A DNA stretch of 64,000 nt from Lanius collurio (GCA_020086605.1 JACBWW010000007.1:21421572-21485571); one strand, 5' to 3'. Numbered from the stretch's first letter, positions 24,861 through 39,333 are shown. Translations and numbers: made by a program. The notes: generated from the letters alone by a model not told the origin.

Positions 24861-27800
24861 ACAATTTTTTCAGAGTCTATTAGTACTGCACTGTCAAGTC
24901 AGTGACTAGTCAGTGTCAAACCAGTGAGTGTAAGACACAGGTTAAGTGCAATTAGCTGCTGAGCAGCAAAAGTTTGTTGGCATGATGAGTATACTACAAT
25001 TAAATTGCCAATAATGTATATGACTTCTAAATTAAATGACATAATTCAACATTTATAAATAATCAAAATTCCCAAGCCTAGATGCAATTACATTCTAGAC
25101 AAGTAGAATTTGCAGGAAGATATCAATAATATTGACCTAATACTACCTAAAACTAAAGGGTGACTACTTTCAATTATGCTTAAGAGATAAAGCTAAAGTG
25201 AATGAACCTTCTCTGCAGAAAACTGAACAACACAAGCATATGCTCTGTATTCAACAACTGCTCGTGAGGTTGCTTGTGCAAATTCTCCCTTTGGACATTT
25301 GTAGGCACCACTGGAAGCTGTGAACTGAATAATCAACTCTTAAGAATACATCTAATTATTTGATGCAGCTATTTAATTCTTCATTATGAAGACTAGTTTA
25401 ATTTGTGGTTGTCTTTGGAGAATTCAGGAAATAATTGTGTTTGTTATGCCAGTGGATCCTATGAAAATATAATTTTATTCCACTACGATAGATAACAGTT
25501 TGGCACCATATTTTGATGTTTACTGTATCTTTGACATCTTAGTTTTTATTTGGAAATCTTGGAAGTGTTGATTACAGGTACATAGGAGATCCATATGAGA
25601 CATGCAAAGGAGATAAAATCTTTTGTGGGTTTTGGGGTTTTGTAGGTTGGTTGGTTTTGTTTGATTTTAGCATATAGCCATGTTTTCAGGTTTTTTTCTC
25701 TACTACATTTTTATGACATCTTCATCTACATATAAATGTATTAAATCTTACTGGAATTAATTATAACAAACTAAACAGACTATCAAACAACTAAATTGCT
25801 AATAAAAGGTGTATAAACTTAAAAGATGGAATAGCACATACTATAGCTATTTCTGGGAAAATCAGATCTAAGTTGTATAAGATCTAAGCTTTATAGTGTG
25901 AAATATGGATATTGATTATTCTAATACTTCACAAAATAGCACAGGTACATAAAAGATTTTCCCTAAACTGAATAACAGATGCATGGCAAATAAGATCAAA
26001 CCTTGAATATAAAGTTCATCTAAACATTTTAGTCATTACTCAGTAATGAAAATGCATATGACTTTTCCAAACAGAAAATAGTGCACTTATTCCAAATAAC
26101 TGGCAATAACTTTTTGTCATCAACTTGATAAGATTTTTTTTGTTTTCACAGAAAAATAATAGGGAAGAGGGATGAGGAGAAGGAAACCACAGACAAAACC
26201 TGCAACATTCTGTATGATTTACATTTTAACTCCTTCCAAGCATTAGTTTTGAGCATATTATGAAGCTATGCCATTTTATCAACAATACTAAAGCTGAACA
26301 AAGATAATTTTGATTTACATATTCTATATAATTATTAATTATAGTGAGCTAGCCTCAAAACTGCTGGTCAGAATAGTGATTTAAATTCAAAATTCAGAAA
26401 CACAGCACTGAGATCAATAGCATCTGATCCATCTAAACTCCATTACTTGAAAATACCAGTTGGTTTTCAATAATTGAATAATGGATTATATATCTGTGCT
26501 GGTGAAAAAATCTTTATTGAACAAACTCGATGAGAACTCATGCCTCATTTTGGCTTTCCGTTTTGCAATGTTCCAAGCATAATTCACATTTTGTACTTTT
26601 AGTGTTGGGGCTCATGCTTCACTCAAAATTTAGAAAGGAATAACAGTGGTTTGTCAAATATAATTAACTGACAGAAATAGGAAATCAGAAGCAACAAATA
26701 AAAAGCCCTTTTTGATGTAGATACTACATGGCATGTGCCATTTGATACAATACAATATAATATGAGAGAATGATATAATATCAATATTGTATAATATGAT
26801 TTACTATTCCATCTGAAGAAAGACAAGTTAAATTTTGCATTTAATAGCAATTATATATGAACTACATAGAATTAGATGTGAAATGATACAGCTTATGTAT
26901 GCAAATACTTCTAACAAATTGAATTTCAGTCATCTTTGACTAAATATAAGTAGTTCTTGAGAAAAGGAACAAGTCAAGTTTTTCTTCTTTTGATTTATTT
27001 GAGCAGTATTATTCTATGTGTGCTGGTGTTATTTGTTGCCATATGTAACTTCAAGTCCTACAGGAAAAAAAATCGTTTTGCATTTGTATTCAGCTGTAGA
27101 TGAGAGCTGAATATTTCCTTTTCTCAATCAGTGCAATTTACAATTTAAAACACCTACCATTTATTTGAGGAAATTAACTATAATTGACAGTTTTGCTCGA
27201 GAAAATAAGCCACAGTGCTTCAGTCTGTTGAAGGTCACTGACAAAGTGATTTAGCGAGGTTGTCTGAAGGTAAAATTGGCACAACATCAGCCTAAATTAT
27301 ACCTGCTTGTATGCTGTTGTTACTCTGTCAGTCATACCAGGACTCAAATACACTTACACGAACAAACCACAAATACTGGCACCACAGACAATTTTTCTAC
27401 CACGAATGGTAACAAGAGGAAGGTATCAGATGTAAAAACACATAAAAAAAAATTGCTGTGATCAAATCCATCAGGGCTTCCTCCTAGCACCAAACTAACC
27501 TCCTGTCCAAGCTCAAAGCTTCCTGACAAAAACCATGTGGTGTAGCAGATGAACTTATTCTGTGCCTTTACTCTCCCCTCCCTTCTAAAGAACACTCAGT
27601 TTCTGCCAGCTGCTTTTCTCCTGAGGCATAATTTGAAAGGAACAAAAGCACCAGGTGAAAGGTGATTTTTGTAGTACTTGTTCCTCAGCTGGACAGCTGC
27701 CAAAAGGCAAATTCCATTAGTTCCACTGTACGTGTATGTGGCTGTTCGTGTGTGTCTGTGTGACATGTGCCAAGTTCTCACACTCTTTTTAGGCTTTCAT

Positions 27801-27957
27801 GCCTGGATCCTTTAGCAACAGAGGAAAAGCTGAGAATGTCCTTTGCATTATGTTTTGCTTTTCAGGCACCACTGTGGGTAATTTCATATGTCTTAGCAGT
27901 AAACCCTGATAAAATTGGCCACACAAAGTGGAGAAAGGAAAAGAAAATCATCAGTAC

Positions 27958-28590
27958 ATTATGCCTGACTAATCCAGTGGCCTTCCATGATTATTATGGG
28001 ATAAGGGAAAAGATATGGATACCATCTATCTCTGCTTCTGGAAGGTCTTTGGTATGGTTGCCTAGAACAATCTTGCTGATAAATTAGGAAGATAAACATT
28101 TGATGGAAGGGCTATTTACATCAATTAGGAATTGACTCTATGGCTGCTAACAAAAATAGTCAACAGCTCAATGTCCAAGTGGAAACCAGTAACCAGTGGT
28201 GTGCCTCAAGGTCCTGTACTGGGACCAGTACTATTTAATATCTCTATCAATGACACAGAGGGATTGAGCTCACCATCAGCAAGTTTGCAGACAGCACTGA
28301 GCTGTGTGGTACAGCTGACACACAGGAGAGAAGGGATGCCAGTCAGAGGGGCCTTGGCAGGCTTGAACAGTCAGCCAGTGTGAACCTCATAAAATTTAAC
28401 AAGGCCAAGTGCAAGGTCTTGCACCTGGGTCTGAACATTCCAGTATCAGTAGAGACTGGCAATGAATGGATTGAGAGCAGCCCTGCAGAGAAGGATTTGG
28501 GAATACTGGTGGTTGAAAAAATTGGACATGAGATGTCATTGTGGGCTTACAGCCCAGAAAGCGAATCAAAATCTTGGCTGCATAAAACCA
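27958..28590 (+). mobile_element. CR1 LINE, internal reverse-transcriptase segment
   Basis: The frame after 28132 reads [16 protein letters not shown] and then ISIND, a CR1 reverse-transcriptase stretch, followed by AACAAGGCCAAGTGCAAGGT and GAGAGCAGCCCTGCAGAGAA. It is cut at both ends, with no 3' octamer; the sequence stops matching after CAAAATCTTGGCTGCATAAA. The frame is interrupted. Antisense to NLGN4. Confidence 0.92.
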
Positions 28591-29344
28591 AGCATATCCA
28601 CCATTACTGAGTGCTGTGGTTTTATTTTGTGTGCTTTCTAAAATCTATGGCACATTAGGTTTGGAACAAGTTTAATAATTCATGCAACAAATCTATGATG
28701 GGACATTCTGCAAATCTGCATATACAGTTCAGAGCAAACAACTTACTATATTTTAGCATTTCAAAATATTTCAAAATAAACCTCTACTGTCACCCATATT
28801 TTAACTCTGATGATATAATTTTCATGATCAAAGTGCGCTGCCCTTCTCTGTCCCATATTGACTTTACCACATTTCATTTTAGTATCTCATTTCAGAGGTC
28901 TCTAAATAAATTTCCCATGGAAGTTTATTACAGATTTTTTTAAAAAGCAGCAATTCCAGTAACAACCCTTAATTTGTGATTCAGACTCTTGCCTTTGAAA
29001 ATAGGTTTCAAATCCATTAATATCAGCAGTATAGTACCAACACGATCATTAAAGTAATTGATAATGTTCCCTCTCTCAAGAGTAGTTCTCAGATTTTTGC
29101 CCCAAATAACTGACATCATGACAAGTTATTTTCTTCAAATTCTTCCTCCTTTCCTTTGCGTGTTTTTGCATCCTCTGACAACATCCACAGCAGTTAAGCT
29201 TTCTAAAGTGATGTTCTTATCTCTTCCTTACATGACTTTTAATCTCCTTTTCCCTCATTTTTTTTATGTCATGATGTTTTGATTTGTCCATTAACTTTAC
29301 CCAAGGATCATGCTTAAATGCCCACAATATGCACTTTACTACTT

Positions 29345-29893
29345 CTGCTGGTTTTGGTTGGGGTGGCTCGCACGGGTTATGTTTTGTATTGGTGCTGGTA
29401 ACAGTGCTGGTAACTCAGGGACGTTTGAGATATTGCTGAGCAGAGCTTGCAGAGTCAAGATCTTCTCTGCCTCTCACCCCACCCTACTCCACCGGCGTGG
29501 GGCCAGGGATGCACAAGGAGCTGGGAGAGAACAGATGACCCTCACTGACCCAAGGGATACCCCACACCATATGGCTTCATGCTCAGCACATAAAGCAGGG
29601 CATGAAGGAGGAAGGTAGGAGGGATGTTCAGCAGTGACATTGTCTTCCAAAGGCACTGTTAGATGGGATAGATCCCGGCTTTCCTGGAGATGGCTGAACA
29701 ACTGCCTGCACATGGGAGGCAGTGAATGAATCCCTTGTTTTGCTTTGCCTGTGCACACAGCTTTTTCTTTATCTGTTAAACTGTCTTTATCTCAACCTAG
29801 GAATTTTCTCACTTTTACCCTTTTGATCCTCCATCCCACTGGGGAAAGAATGAGTGAGCATGTGAGTGAGCAGGCTCGGGTTAAACAATAACA
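29345..29893 (+). mobile_element. Avian ERVL-type solo LTR, nearly complete
   Basis: Same family as the piece at 24629: ATTGGTGCTGGTAACAGTGC, TTGCTGAGCAGAGC, CCACACCATATGGCTTCATG, GCTTTCCTGGAGATGGCTGA, TTAAACTGTCTTTATCTCAA, TTTTCTCACTTTTACCCTTT and a 3' end of GGGTTAAACAATAACA. The first bases of the LTR are missing or degraded. No internal viral genes are seen next to it, so it looks like a solo LTR. The frames over 29310-29758 are not genes. Confidence 0.85.
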
Positions 29894-32071
29894 CCCTAGA
29901 ATATTAAAATTAATTCAATCTCATGGTCTCTTCAGTAATTCTCCATCTTTCAGCATTCAGTAATAAATGAATGTTATTTCAGTTTCTCTTACTTAATTCT
30001 TGTTAATATCACCTTGTTCTACTCTCTTTTTCTTCTCTAGGTGTTAAGTTTCACAAGAAGTAACAAGATAATATGCATTTCTCTTAGAATATTCAGGAAT
30101 TAAAGATGTATAAAAGAGAGTTAAACAAGCTATATTTCAATAAACTGAACTGTCAGAAGAATAATTATTATCATCTATATCCTTAGACGCATTAATTATA
30201 AACCAGTATGTTATTCTCAAAAAGGGGTTGCAAATAAAATTATTGATCTGCCAGTGAAATACTTCAGTATCTAATTAAAATAAGTTACTATAAGAAATTA
30301 GTAGGAACATATAATATATGTATTAAAGTCAAGGAAAAAATTACTGTATCCTAAGGCAAACAGTAGCTGGAAGCATCATAGAGCACTTATGCACAGGGAC
30401 AGAAAATAAGTCATAGCTCTCTTGAAAGAACAAGCATCATTGTTTGATCTGCTAGCAATCTTGACAAAAAAAGTCTAAATAAAATGTACCTGAGTTTTCA
30501 AAAAAAGCCTTTGATAAACCTTTTTCCATTAGATATTGAGAACATAATTGTTCACAGAAAAAGAGGTAAAGAAATGTCATGGTTTAAAAACAAGCTACAC
30601 AGGGTGTGTTATATTGTAACCAGAGGTCAATTTTCAATCTAGAAAAGATTAATGGTCTAATGAAATATTCTTTATATTATTCTGATGTTGTTTGAAATTC
30701 TGTTAAATATCTGGAGAAGGGGATGAATTATGATATTGTATAATTTGCCAGTTACAGAAACTACAGGAACCAAAGCTAGAAAGAATATGAATACCTTAAA
30801 AGACAGTTAATAAAGCTAGGGAAATGAGGGAGCTTTGTTTTTTTAAAACTTAAGGAGCAATATTTCTTAAGTCACAAAAACATCTACATGCCTGTGAAAT
30901 ATGAACTACTCACTCTGCAGATAAACAATGTCTGCCCTAGTGTGAGACAAATTTTAAACAATGGGAACTTCTTTCTCTTTTTTTCTTTCTAAATAAAGAG
31001 TAAACAGCATGGAGCTGGAGGTACCTCTAAAGTAGTACGTTTAAAAACTAATAGTCATGCACAGTGGAAGTAATAACTAGATCCAGATACATAATTGTTA
31101 GATTCCAAATTATCCACAACTTTGAAAGAAAAAGCCTTTGGCCTTACTCTAGTCATAGTGATGAGAACTTTTAAAAAATTGCTAAATGCAACACTCAGTC
31201 TATCAGAGCATAGCATGAAATTATTCTGAAAATACAGTAAAACTGTGTATGTAATAACCACCTGCAGATTCATTTTTACACAGCATATAGCAGAAAGTTT
31301 GCCATCAGTACTCTATATTTCTGGAAGACAAAAATAACTTTTTATATAAGGAGATTCAGTTAGAAACCTCAGTTACATTGAGACAACAGAAAAAAACCCA
31401 AGAATTATTGTTGAATTATTCCTTTACAAAGTTCATGTATGAAGTAAGCCAACTTTTCTGTGAAAACATGGTGTTGAATTCCTCTAAAGAATTGAACATA
31501 TCTAAAAGCTATTAATCTTTAACAATTCAAAACCAATAAAGGCTTTTAAAAATTTACAATGACATAATGCAATAAAATATCAAACATTTATTATCATTTT
31601 GTACTATTAGTAGCATGTAAGCATGTTACATCACATAGCTGGCACCAACAACTCAAAAAAGGGCAAAGCCCACAGTTATGTCTAATTTAACTGAGGTAAA
31701 TATGACTGAGCTATGTTCAAAGTAAAAGTTATGGGGCAGAAATTGAGAACTGTGTGTTTCATGGCATAGATCAATCACCAAACTCTCCGTGAAAAAAATC
31801 ACAGGGAAGTTTAGTTCACACAGAAGTCTCCTGAACCATCAGGATTCCTTACTGCAAGAGAGAACTGACAGTTTGCAAGAAAGGAACAGGATAAAAATAT
31901 TTCGTGTGGTCCTAAAATACTTTAAACCTCAGTTTCTAATGGTGTCATGAAAAAACACGACTTTTATAGCAATATAATTATTTAAGATGTGGCAGCAGTG
32001 AAATCAAAAACACATACTAAATTGATATTAGGATCAAAAAAGGACTAGTTACCATCCCTAGTCCTCACATG

Positions 32072-32104
32072 GGATCATAGAATCATAGAATTAAGTTTCC
32101 AAAA
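32072..32104 (-). mobile_element. Terminal scrap of a CR1 element
   Basis: ATCATAGAATCATAGAAT on the plus strand is the reverse of the CR1 terminal octamer repeat, and a short AAGTTTCCAAAAGGG follows. Only the extreme 3' end seems to be present. Confidence 0.45.
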
Positions 32105-32880
32105 GGGGTTTTTTTGTTCTTCTTGATTTTATTCAACTTCTAAAGTTTACTATACTATTTAATCATACTCTGTTCCATCTTTAAGATCATAAAAAGAATA
32201 TTATTTTGTTAGGGGATAAAATGTGAGCCTCTGTTCACCTTTAGAAAATTACCTGTGCTTGATATTTTTCTTAAAATAGACTTTCTCAAAACATCAAAGC
32301 CAATCACACAATTGCTTGTACACAAGTACACAAAAGAAGTACATCTCAGTTTCTAAACTTAATTAAAATTTGCAGTGTATATGCCTGCTAACTTATTGTC
32401 AGAATGGACACAGTAACAAAAGCAATATGCAAAAGTCTGTCCCAAATGCAGCAATGGTAATAGGAAGCCATTGCCACAAGATAAATCACCTTAACACCCA
32501 CACAGAAGACAGGCTGAACTGATTCAGAGCTTCAGTGAAGTTGCAAAAAATGCACCAAGCTGTAAAAGAAATAAAATTTTTAAAAAAGCTATGAGGTTGG
32601 GACGGATTCCCACATGCAGCTGGCAACAAAAGTCAAAGGTATTTCAAACCTTTGGTTTGGCTACACAATTTTAAAATTGGAATAAATAATTTGTGCCCTT
32701 CAGACCCATGAAACATATTTAACCCCAGCATGACTAACTATCTTTTAAACTTTCATCAGAAATCTATGAAAACTGACAGAGAACAACTTTACCTATATAT
32801 GCACATAGAATTAAAATAAAATCTCTTTTTTAAGAATTGAGGCTACATTGTCCATAGTTAGAAGGGAAAATATTATTATA

Positions 32881-33169
32881 ATTAAGAATAAGATTAAAAG
32901 TAAAAGTAGGAGTAAGAATAGGAATAAGAATAAGAATAATAAAGAATAAGAATAAGAATAATAAAGAATAAGAGTAAGAATAAGAATAAGAATAAGAATA
33001 AGAATAAGAATAAGAATAAGAATAAGAATAAGAATAAGAATAAGAATAAGAATGAATAAGGATAAGAATAAGGATAAGAATAAGGATAAGAATAAGGATA
33101 AGGATAAGGATAAGGATAAGAATAAGAATAAGAATAAGAATAAGAATAAGAATAAGAATAAGAATAAGA
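32881..33169. repeat. Hexanucleotide array of GAATAA with GGATAA and shorter variants
   Basis: About 290 bp of (GAATAA)n, with GGATAA units concentrated at about 33059-33120 and occasional AATAAAGAATAA junctions. On the minus strand the array translates in two frames as Ser-Tyr and Leu-Phe repeats, giving spurious frames of 94 and 123 codons. Confidence 0.97.
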
Positions 33170-33316
33170 CATGAGCATTCACAGACCTACAAGAGGGATT
33201 GGTAATTAACTACCAGACCACGAATGTCAGTACATTCCTGGAAAGAGGCAGAGGGAGAGAAGAGAATGCTGATGTTTCTTTAAATCTCCAATGTATCACG
33301 ACGCTTACATCATGCT

Positions 33317-33360
33317 GCGTTGGGTTACATCATGTTACGACTAGTGATGTAACCCGTCGC
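33317..33360. repeat. Inverted repeat (hairpin) just beyond the hexamer array
   Basis: GGGTTACATCA (33322-33332) and TGATGTAACCC (33345-33355) are perfect 11-base arms around a 12-base loop. GCG/CGC pairs extend the stem outward past a two-base irregularity. The surrounding 90 bases carry several CpGs, unusual for this intron. It could be the core of a small fold-back DNA element; family unknown. Confidence 0.7.
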
Positions 33361-36300
33361 AATGCAATGCACACATCGCATTCAGTCAGCACTTTTTCAG
33401 CTTGTCCACAGGAGCACCGTGGCCAAGAGAGGTTTGCTTGTGTTAATTAAAATTACTGCATTTCGGTGGTATTTATGGTTGATCTTGAATAGAAACTTTC
33501 TTGGCTTAAGAAAATGCAGGAAGGAAAACAGAGCTAAAAAGTATCCTAAATATAGTAAGATAAATGTGTAGAACGTGCAGAAAGGCTTGGTCTGATGATG
33601 ATATGAAAAGCCACCCACATGAATATGTTATAGAGTAAACTTAGGAACAAGTAAATCAGGGGAGAAAAAACATATATATCACTCTCACTTAAAAGAATGT
33701 TTCCCCTTCCTTTTCTTTGTATTCAGTCAGAGGGGGTTCTTGGGAGGTTGTTCTTTTGCAGGGGGAAAAGTGGGATTTTTTTATGGAATGTGTTAAGTAG
33801 AACTTTAAGGCAGGATTTAAGGGTAAACTTTTCCTACATGACATGGATGTTGTGCTCTTGTGCTCCCAAACCAGGCTTCAGCTTAGGTGAAGCAACAATT
33901 TCAATGCAGAACCAGGCTGCTGAAGGTATTAGAAAAGTGTAATTTCCAGTGTTTCCAATGCACATGCTGGAGTCTGCAGCAGCTAAACTGAGGTTGATAG
34001 TAGAGCTGGTACCCAGATGTACATCCCAATAGCTGGGACAGCAGCAGCAACTGTGATTAGAGACAAATATTGCACACCAACTGTAATCATTTGCCTAATT
34101 ATTTAGATTAAAGCCAAGCAAGTCTAATCTTTGCCTCACCTTAGTCCTTCTTAGTCTAGACTTTATGTTAGCCCCTAGTGCTTGAGAAGAAGCATCAGAA
34201 TATGGGTATGGGCAATTTTTACACATATCATCAATTTGAAAATATGACAGATATTTAAAAGCATGGTGGAAGCTTTTTCTTGTCAGAGGCCACAGTAAGT
34301 TTGTTATTTCTCACTTACTTTTTCCCACTATCACCTGGGAATGACTCTTTTTTCTAAATGCTAAAACAGGAAAGATAAACAGCATACTCAAAAAAAAACA
34401 TTAATTTTTTTTATTAATCCCACACTCCTTAATATGTATGTTTAGCTGGAGAAAAAGCCATGTGTGTAGGATGCAAAAAAAAAAAACTGGCTAGGAGAAT
34501 ATGATGTCACATGCTAGTACAGCCTTGCTTTTTCTCCTTTCAGATTTGGGCATAAATTATGTCAAATTATGGCTACTGAAAACATTGCATTTTGACGGTT
34601 GTTTTTATGTCCAGTTTCTTCCATTCTGTGTATCTTTGCAGCAGGTATACACAGAGAATGCAGAGTCCTTTTGATTTTCCACTCTGCTCTCCTCTTTGCA
34701 CACACAACTTGATCAAACACACATGTACACAAAAACTGATAATATCACTTTCTGTGGCAGAACTGAATGTAAATGGAATATTTTTTTTTAATTTGGTCTT
34801 AAATTTAGATATGAAGATGTATTAAATCATTGGAGGTTATAGTCAAGAAAGCATTTACCATTTCTTGACTAAATCCCACCCTTTCTGTCATCTGCTTATA
34901 ACTGTCCTCTTGCTAGAAGCTAATTCAACTGCACATGTGATTTCTTCAGAGCTCATCTCAGACAGAAATGTGTTGTTAACAAAGAATGACTGCTTAAACT
35001 GATTAAACTAAAAAACACTGACTGAAATAGGTTAAGAGACAATCATCTGACTAACTTCACAAGCAGAGGCAGAAATTGCTGTATTGGAAGATGGCAAGCA
35101 GTGACATTTTTTGCTGGCACAGCTGCAGTATGAAGAGGATGCATCCACTTCTCTGAAATACTTAAGCAAGTGAGAAGTGATTGGCACAGAAGGAAGGATT
35201 AAGAATTTAGTGGAGAAAGATAAATAATAATTCAATCTCTGAGAGTGAAGTTAGAACGCAGAGTGGTATTATGCTATCAGGAAGCAGGAGCCACAAAGCA
35301 GCAGATGCCAATGAAGGTGCTCAATATAACTGTTCCTCAAAAATATGTGACTCCAAATTGCAAAAGAAGCATTTAATCTCATTTATCTTCATATTCTTCC
35401 TAGTCCTTCACCTTTACAAGACAAATCAAATCCCCCTATAGAAAAGCAATACTAATGAAGTGCTTGGAATCAGATCACAACACAGACAAAGTGACTAACT
35501 ACGACTGACAGAAGAAAGAAAAAGACATTTCTGGAATAGAATCTTGATCCTGATACTTCAGAGAAGTCTATACATGCATCAGACACATGGCCTCTCTGAA
35601 ATCAGGTCAAACTGGAGGCAGTTTTAGTGCATGTGGAATAAGAGTAAAGTGCTACAATCTTAAATGACCCATTCTAAAGGAAAACAAACCAAAAACCAAT
35701 GTAAATACAATGGCACAGGCAGACAGATTGTATTCATATGGTTAGGTTTACATGGAGAATAAAATCTTCAGATGCGGTGTTTGAACAGCAATCAATTTTT
35801 AATGCTGATGTGTTAAAATAACTGAATCCCTGAAGCAGGAAGTAAAGAAAAAGCAGACTGAGCTTGAAGGTTGCTCCTAAGGCAGTATACCTGCCAGGCT
35901 CCTTCTGGGACAACACTAATTATGAATCAGCTTTCATTCCAGGTCTTGCCTAAAGGCACAATCTAGCCATAACTAAATATTCATATCATTGAATCCAGCA
36001 AGGACTCATTCTTTTCTAAAGCAAGAATGTTTCTAAGCAACTCTGAATCGGGTCAGAATCCCATAAACATCAAGTAAACTGAAAAAGCTGTCCTTTGTAG
36101 ATTATGTAAAGCCTTTAAGGGAAAAGTTTAGGTTTATGGATTAACTTGCTCTTAGGCCTATGCTAAAACATCTACATTTCCTTATAATCAGTAAGACAAT
36201 TTATTCTGTAATTTTCTACCACTTTAGTGAAAAGCACTATGTTCTTCCTGCACCCAAGGAGCAAGGATTCACAATATGAGAAGCTAAGTTAAAATAATCA

Positions 36301-38217
36301 GGCTTCTGTTCTTAAGGAACAAGTGGAGTATAGCAGAATGAAAACTTCAGCAGTTTGTCACACACAAGAGAATTCTTTGGCAAAATTATGCACTCTGGCA
36401 TAAAAAAATAAATTATGAGTACATAAGTATGTTCTTTTTTTGTTTTTTAGTGATACACAGCTTCACAGATATTTCTTTATAGTCACATTCATATTTTTGC
36501 AAACTAATCTCATAGTCAAATTTAATTGAAATTGAAAATTAAGTACTAAATAGTTGATCATGTCCATGTGGAATCTAAAAAAAAGCCTTTAAAAGATCCA
36601 GTTTTACATAATTTTGAACCCACTACACATTTTTTGTGTAACATGATTTACTATCTTGAATGCTGTAGATATACTCTTTTCACAATTATTTATCCTAAAA
36701 CATTATGTTGTCCTTATTTTCACTGCTGTTATACTGAAGTTCTAATCCCTATTGAAAACACAAAAATTTACTGTTTGTTGCACTTGTAGAAACGTATCTT
36801 CATATAAGCAACAAATACAATCACTGAATTTAGCATGGGCAGAGATTATGTTCAATAGCATTATGAAAGAATATGTCTTGTTTCCACCAAAAATACTGTT
36901 ATTATTTTGTGTAGCTGAGTGAGATGATGACTATTTTGTTGTATCCATTTGCTGAAATAAGGCAGTATTTGGAAAAAAAGTAGGCCTCTGGCAGCTGAGG
37001 GAGAATGAACTAGAAAAGGACAAATTTAATACATTAACTTGCCTCCTCAACCTTCATTAAATTTAGTATCTGCTCTTTCTGAAATGCATTCTATTGTATG
37101 TGCACATAAACGCATGCTTGAGGATCCAAAAAGTTCCAAAAGGGTCATCAGGTAGCAGAGAGGCAAACAGGTTGTTTAATCCTTGCTTTACTCTCAGTAA
37201 AATGAAACACAATGTTTCATCCCTAAAGTAGCTTTGCTGCAAGTCCTGTTAGGGTGACTGTCATATATATTCTAAAAACATTGCTAGAAAGACAGACTAT
37301 AAGTAGGTATACAAGTTCTGCTTGTTCCACTGCTTATACACCTTCTGCAAATGTAAACCTGGAAATGATACCAAGGAAAGCATGAGTTTAATGGAGAACT
37401 ACTATCTCAAGTCCACCTGCAATTTAAAAGAAAAATATTGAATTTGTACAAGAAGAAACTAACTTGTGCTAACTCCTTCCTTCTGATAGTCCACTCAAAT
37501 AAGTAGGATATCAATAGAAAAACAGAAATTATATGCTAGGGACTGAAATATGAAGATGCTTCTTTAACAGTAGAACATGGCCTCAAAAATCAATGACAAG
37601 CTCATATAAGAAACCCTTAACAGTTCCAGAATTAAATTCCCTTTCCATATGTGACTGGAAGAGAATATGTAGAAAGCAGACAGCATGTCAGACTAAGACA
37701 AGCTTAATTAACAGTTCAGGTAACAAAAAAAACCATTACCCATGTTTCCATGAAATCTCCAGTCAGACCTAAGTTATTAGTGGTGTACAAAGAAGAAGAT
37801 GCATGTTCTTTTCCACTGCCTCCTTTTTTTTTTTTTCTCTAGTTGCCTTAAACCATGCTAAAATTCCCTAGTTTCTATCCTGTTCCTTTGGAATTTCATT
37901 CTGGAAACAGTGTGATGGCTATGGGACCAAATATTGCTGTCAAGTTTGCTTTTGAAAATCCTGGACAACTTAATCAAAGAGTATACATAGCACACATAAT
38001 TGAATAACCTGGCTATATCTGATACCATATAAAGTAGCTGTATTGCCTGGAGGGCAGGAACTGGACAGGAAACCAATAACCTGTCAAAAACACTAGAGGA
38101 AAAAGAAAGGTAATCATTTGAGAAAGCATCAGATAAGCGAACATAGTGGAATACTTCCATAATTTATACTGTGTTCAAAAGCATCAGGAAGAGTCAGAGA
38201 GCAACAAAAATCAGAAA

Positions 38218-38253
38218 TCCATGCACGAGTGCATAAAACCATGCATGAGTGCT
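38218..38253. repeat. Short 20-bp-period duplication
   Basis: CCATGCACGAGTGC and CCATGCATGAGTGC are repeated with a period of 20 bases. Confidence 0.7.
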
Positions 38254-39333
38254 TTTAAATGAACTGGAAACCTGCAAAAAATTATTTCATAAAAAGAAAA
38301 GAGACTACTAGAGGTAGCTCCATCTCCAGGCATCAGGTTTCAGATCCTAACTATTTCATAGAGGGTTTTGGCCTATGTCAATGTCTCATTCTTTGTGAAG
38401 ATGGTTTAAACCCTTATTGAACTCAAAGTGAGTTTTCTGCTGTTTCCCCATATACTACATGTTAAACTACTAGGAATAGCCTGAAATCAATGTAATTACT
38501 CACAGTGTAAATATTTATTTTGCAATGCTAGAAATATAACTAAGGACTAGAGAGAAGAGAACTAAGCTTGAGTAATATTTGCAGTGTCTGAAAAAAATTC
38601 TGACTTTCAAAATCTAAAAAGGAAAAAAATAAAAGCCTCAATGGGCACTACAGAGAAGTACCTCCAAGAAACAATTTATGCCATAAGTGCCAAAGGCAAC
38701 AGGAAAGCCTCATGAGCCCTCACTAAGTAGTTTAGTTCTAAAATGTGTATGCACAATTCTCTTGTGAACAGTTTTTGCCAATTCTGCTGTCCCCTTCACT
38801 ACTTAAAAGAAAAACAACCAACCCTATAGATTACATTAACAAGTGGTAAAGCAATGACTAGAAAGAAAATAGAAAAAACAACCCCTATAATCCTAAATAC
38901 AAATCAGCTTTCAGAAGAACACAGAAGTTTCAAATATGAGGAAAAAATAAACAGCTTCCATGAGGACCTAAAAGGTTGTCTGCCATATATGAAGTAGCAG
39001 CATACAGGTATCCCTGAGCTAGAACCAAGCAGATTTATTGGTGACAAGAAGAAGAAAATCTTCTATCACATTCGTCCTACTTAATTCAATTAGGTCTGAT
39101 AAGTGATGAGAACTTATATAGTTTAGGTAGAGCCTCTTTAAACAGAAGGAAGGAAGTTAAATTCTCTATTTAACAAATAGATCCTTTTCTTTTTTATAGT
39201 GTCTGTTTTCAGCATTTACCAGTAATTTGGTACTGTCACATAGCAATGGTTACCAAGGGTAAAAAAATCACCCAAGGGGGAAAAATTCCTTTTACTATTA
39301 CATTATTAGTAGTAGAAATAGTAGCAGTATTAC

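Noticed and set aside
29310..29758. Frames of 94-102 codons
   Set aside because: They lie largely inside an ERVL solo LTR, which does not encode protein.
32811..33182. Minus-strand frames of 123 and 94 codons with Leu-Phe and Ser-Tyr repeats
   Set aside because: They are translations of the GAATAA hexamer array, not proteins.
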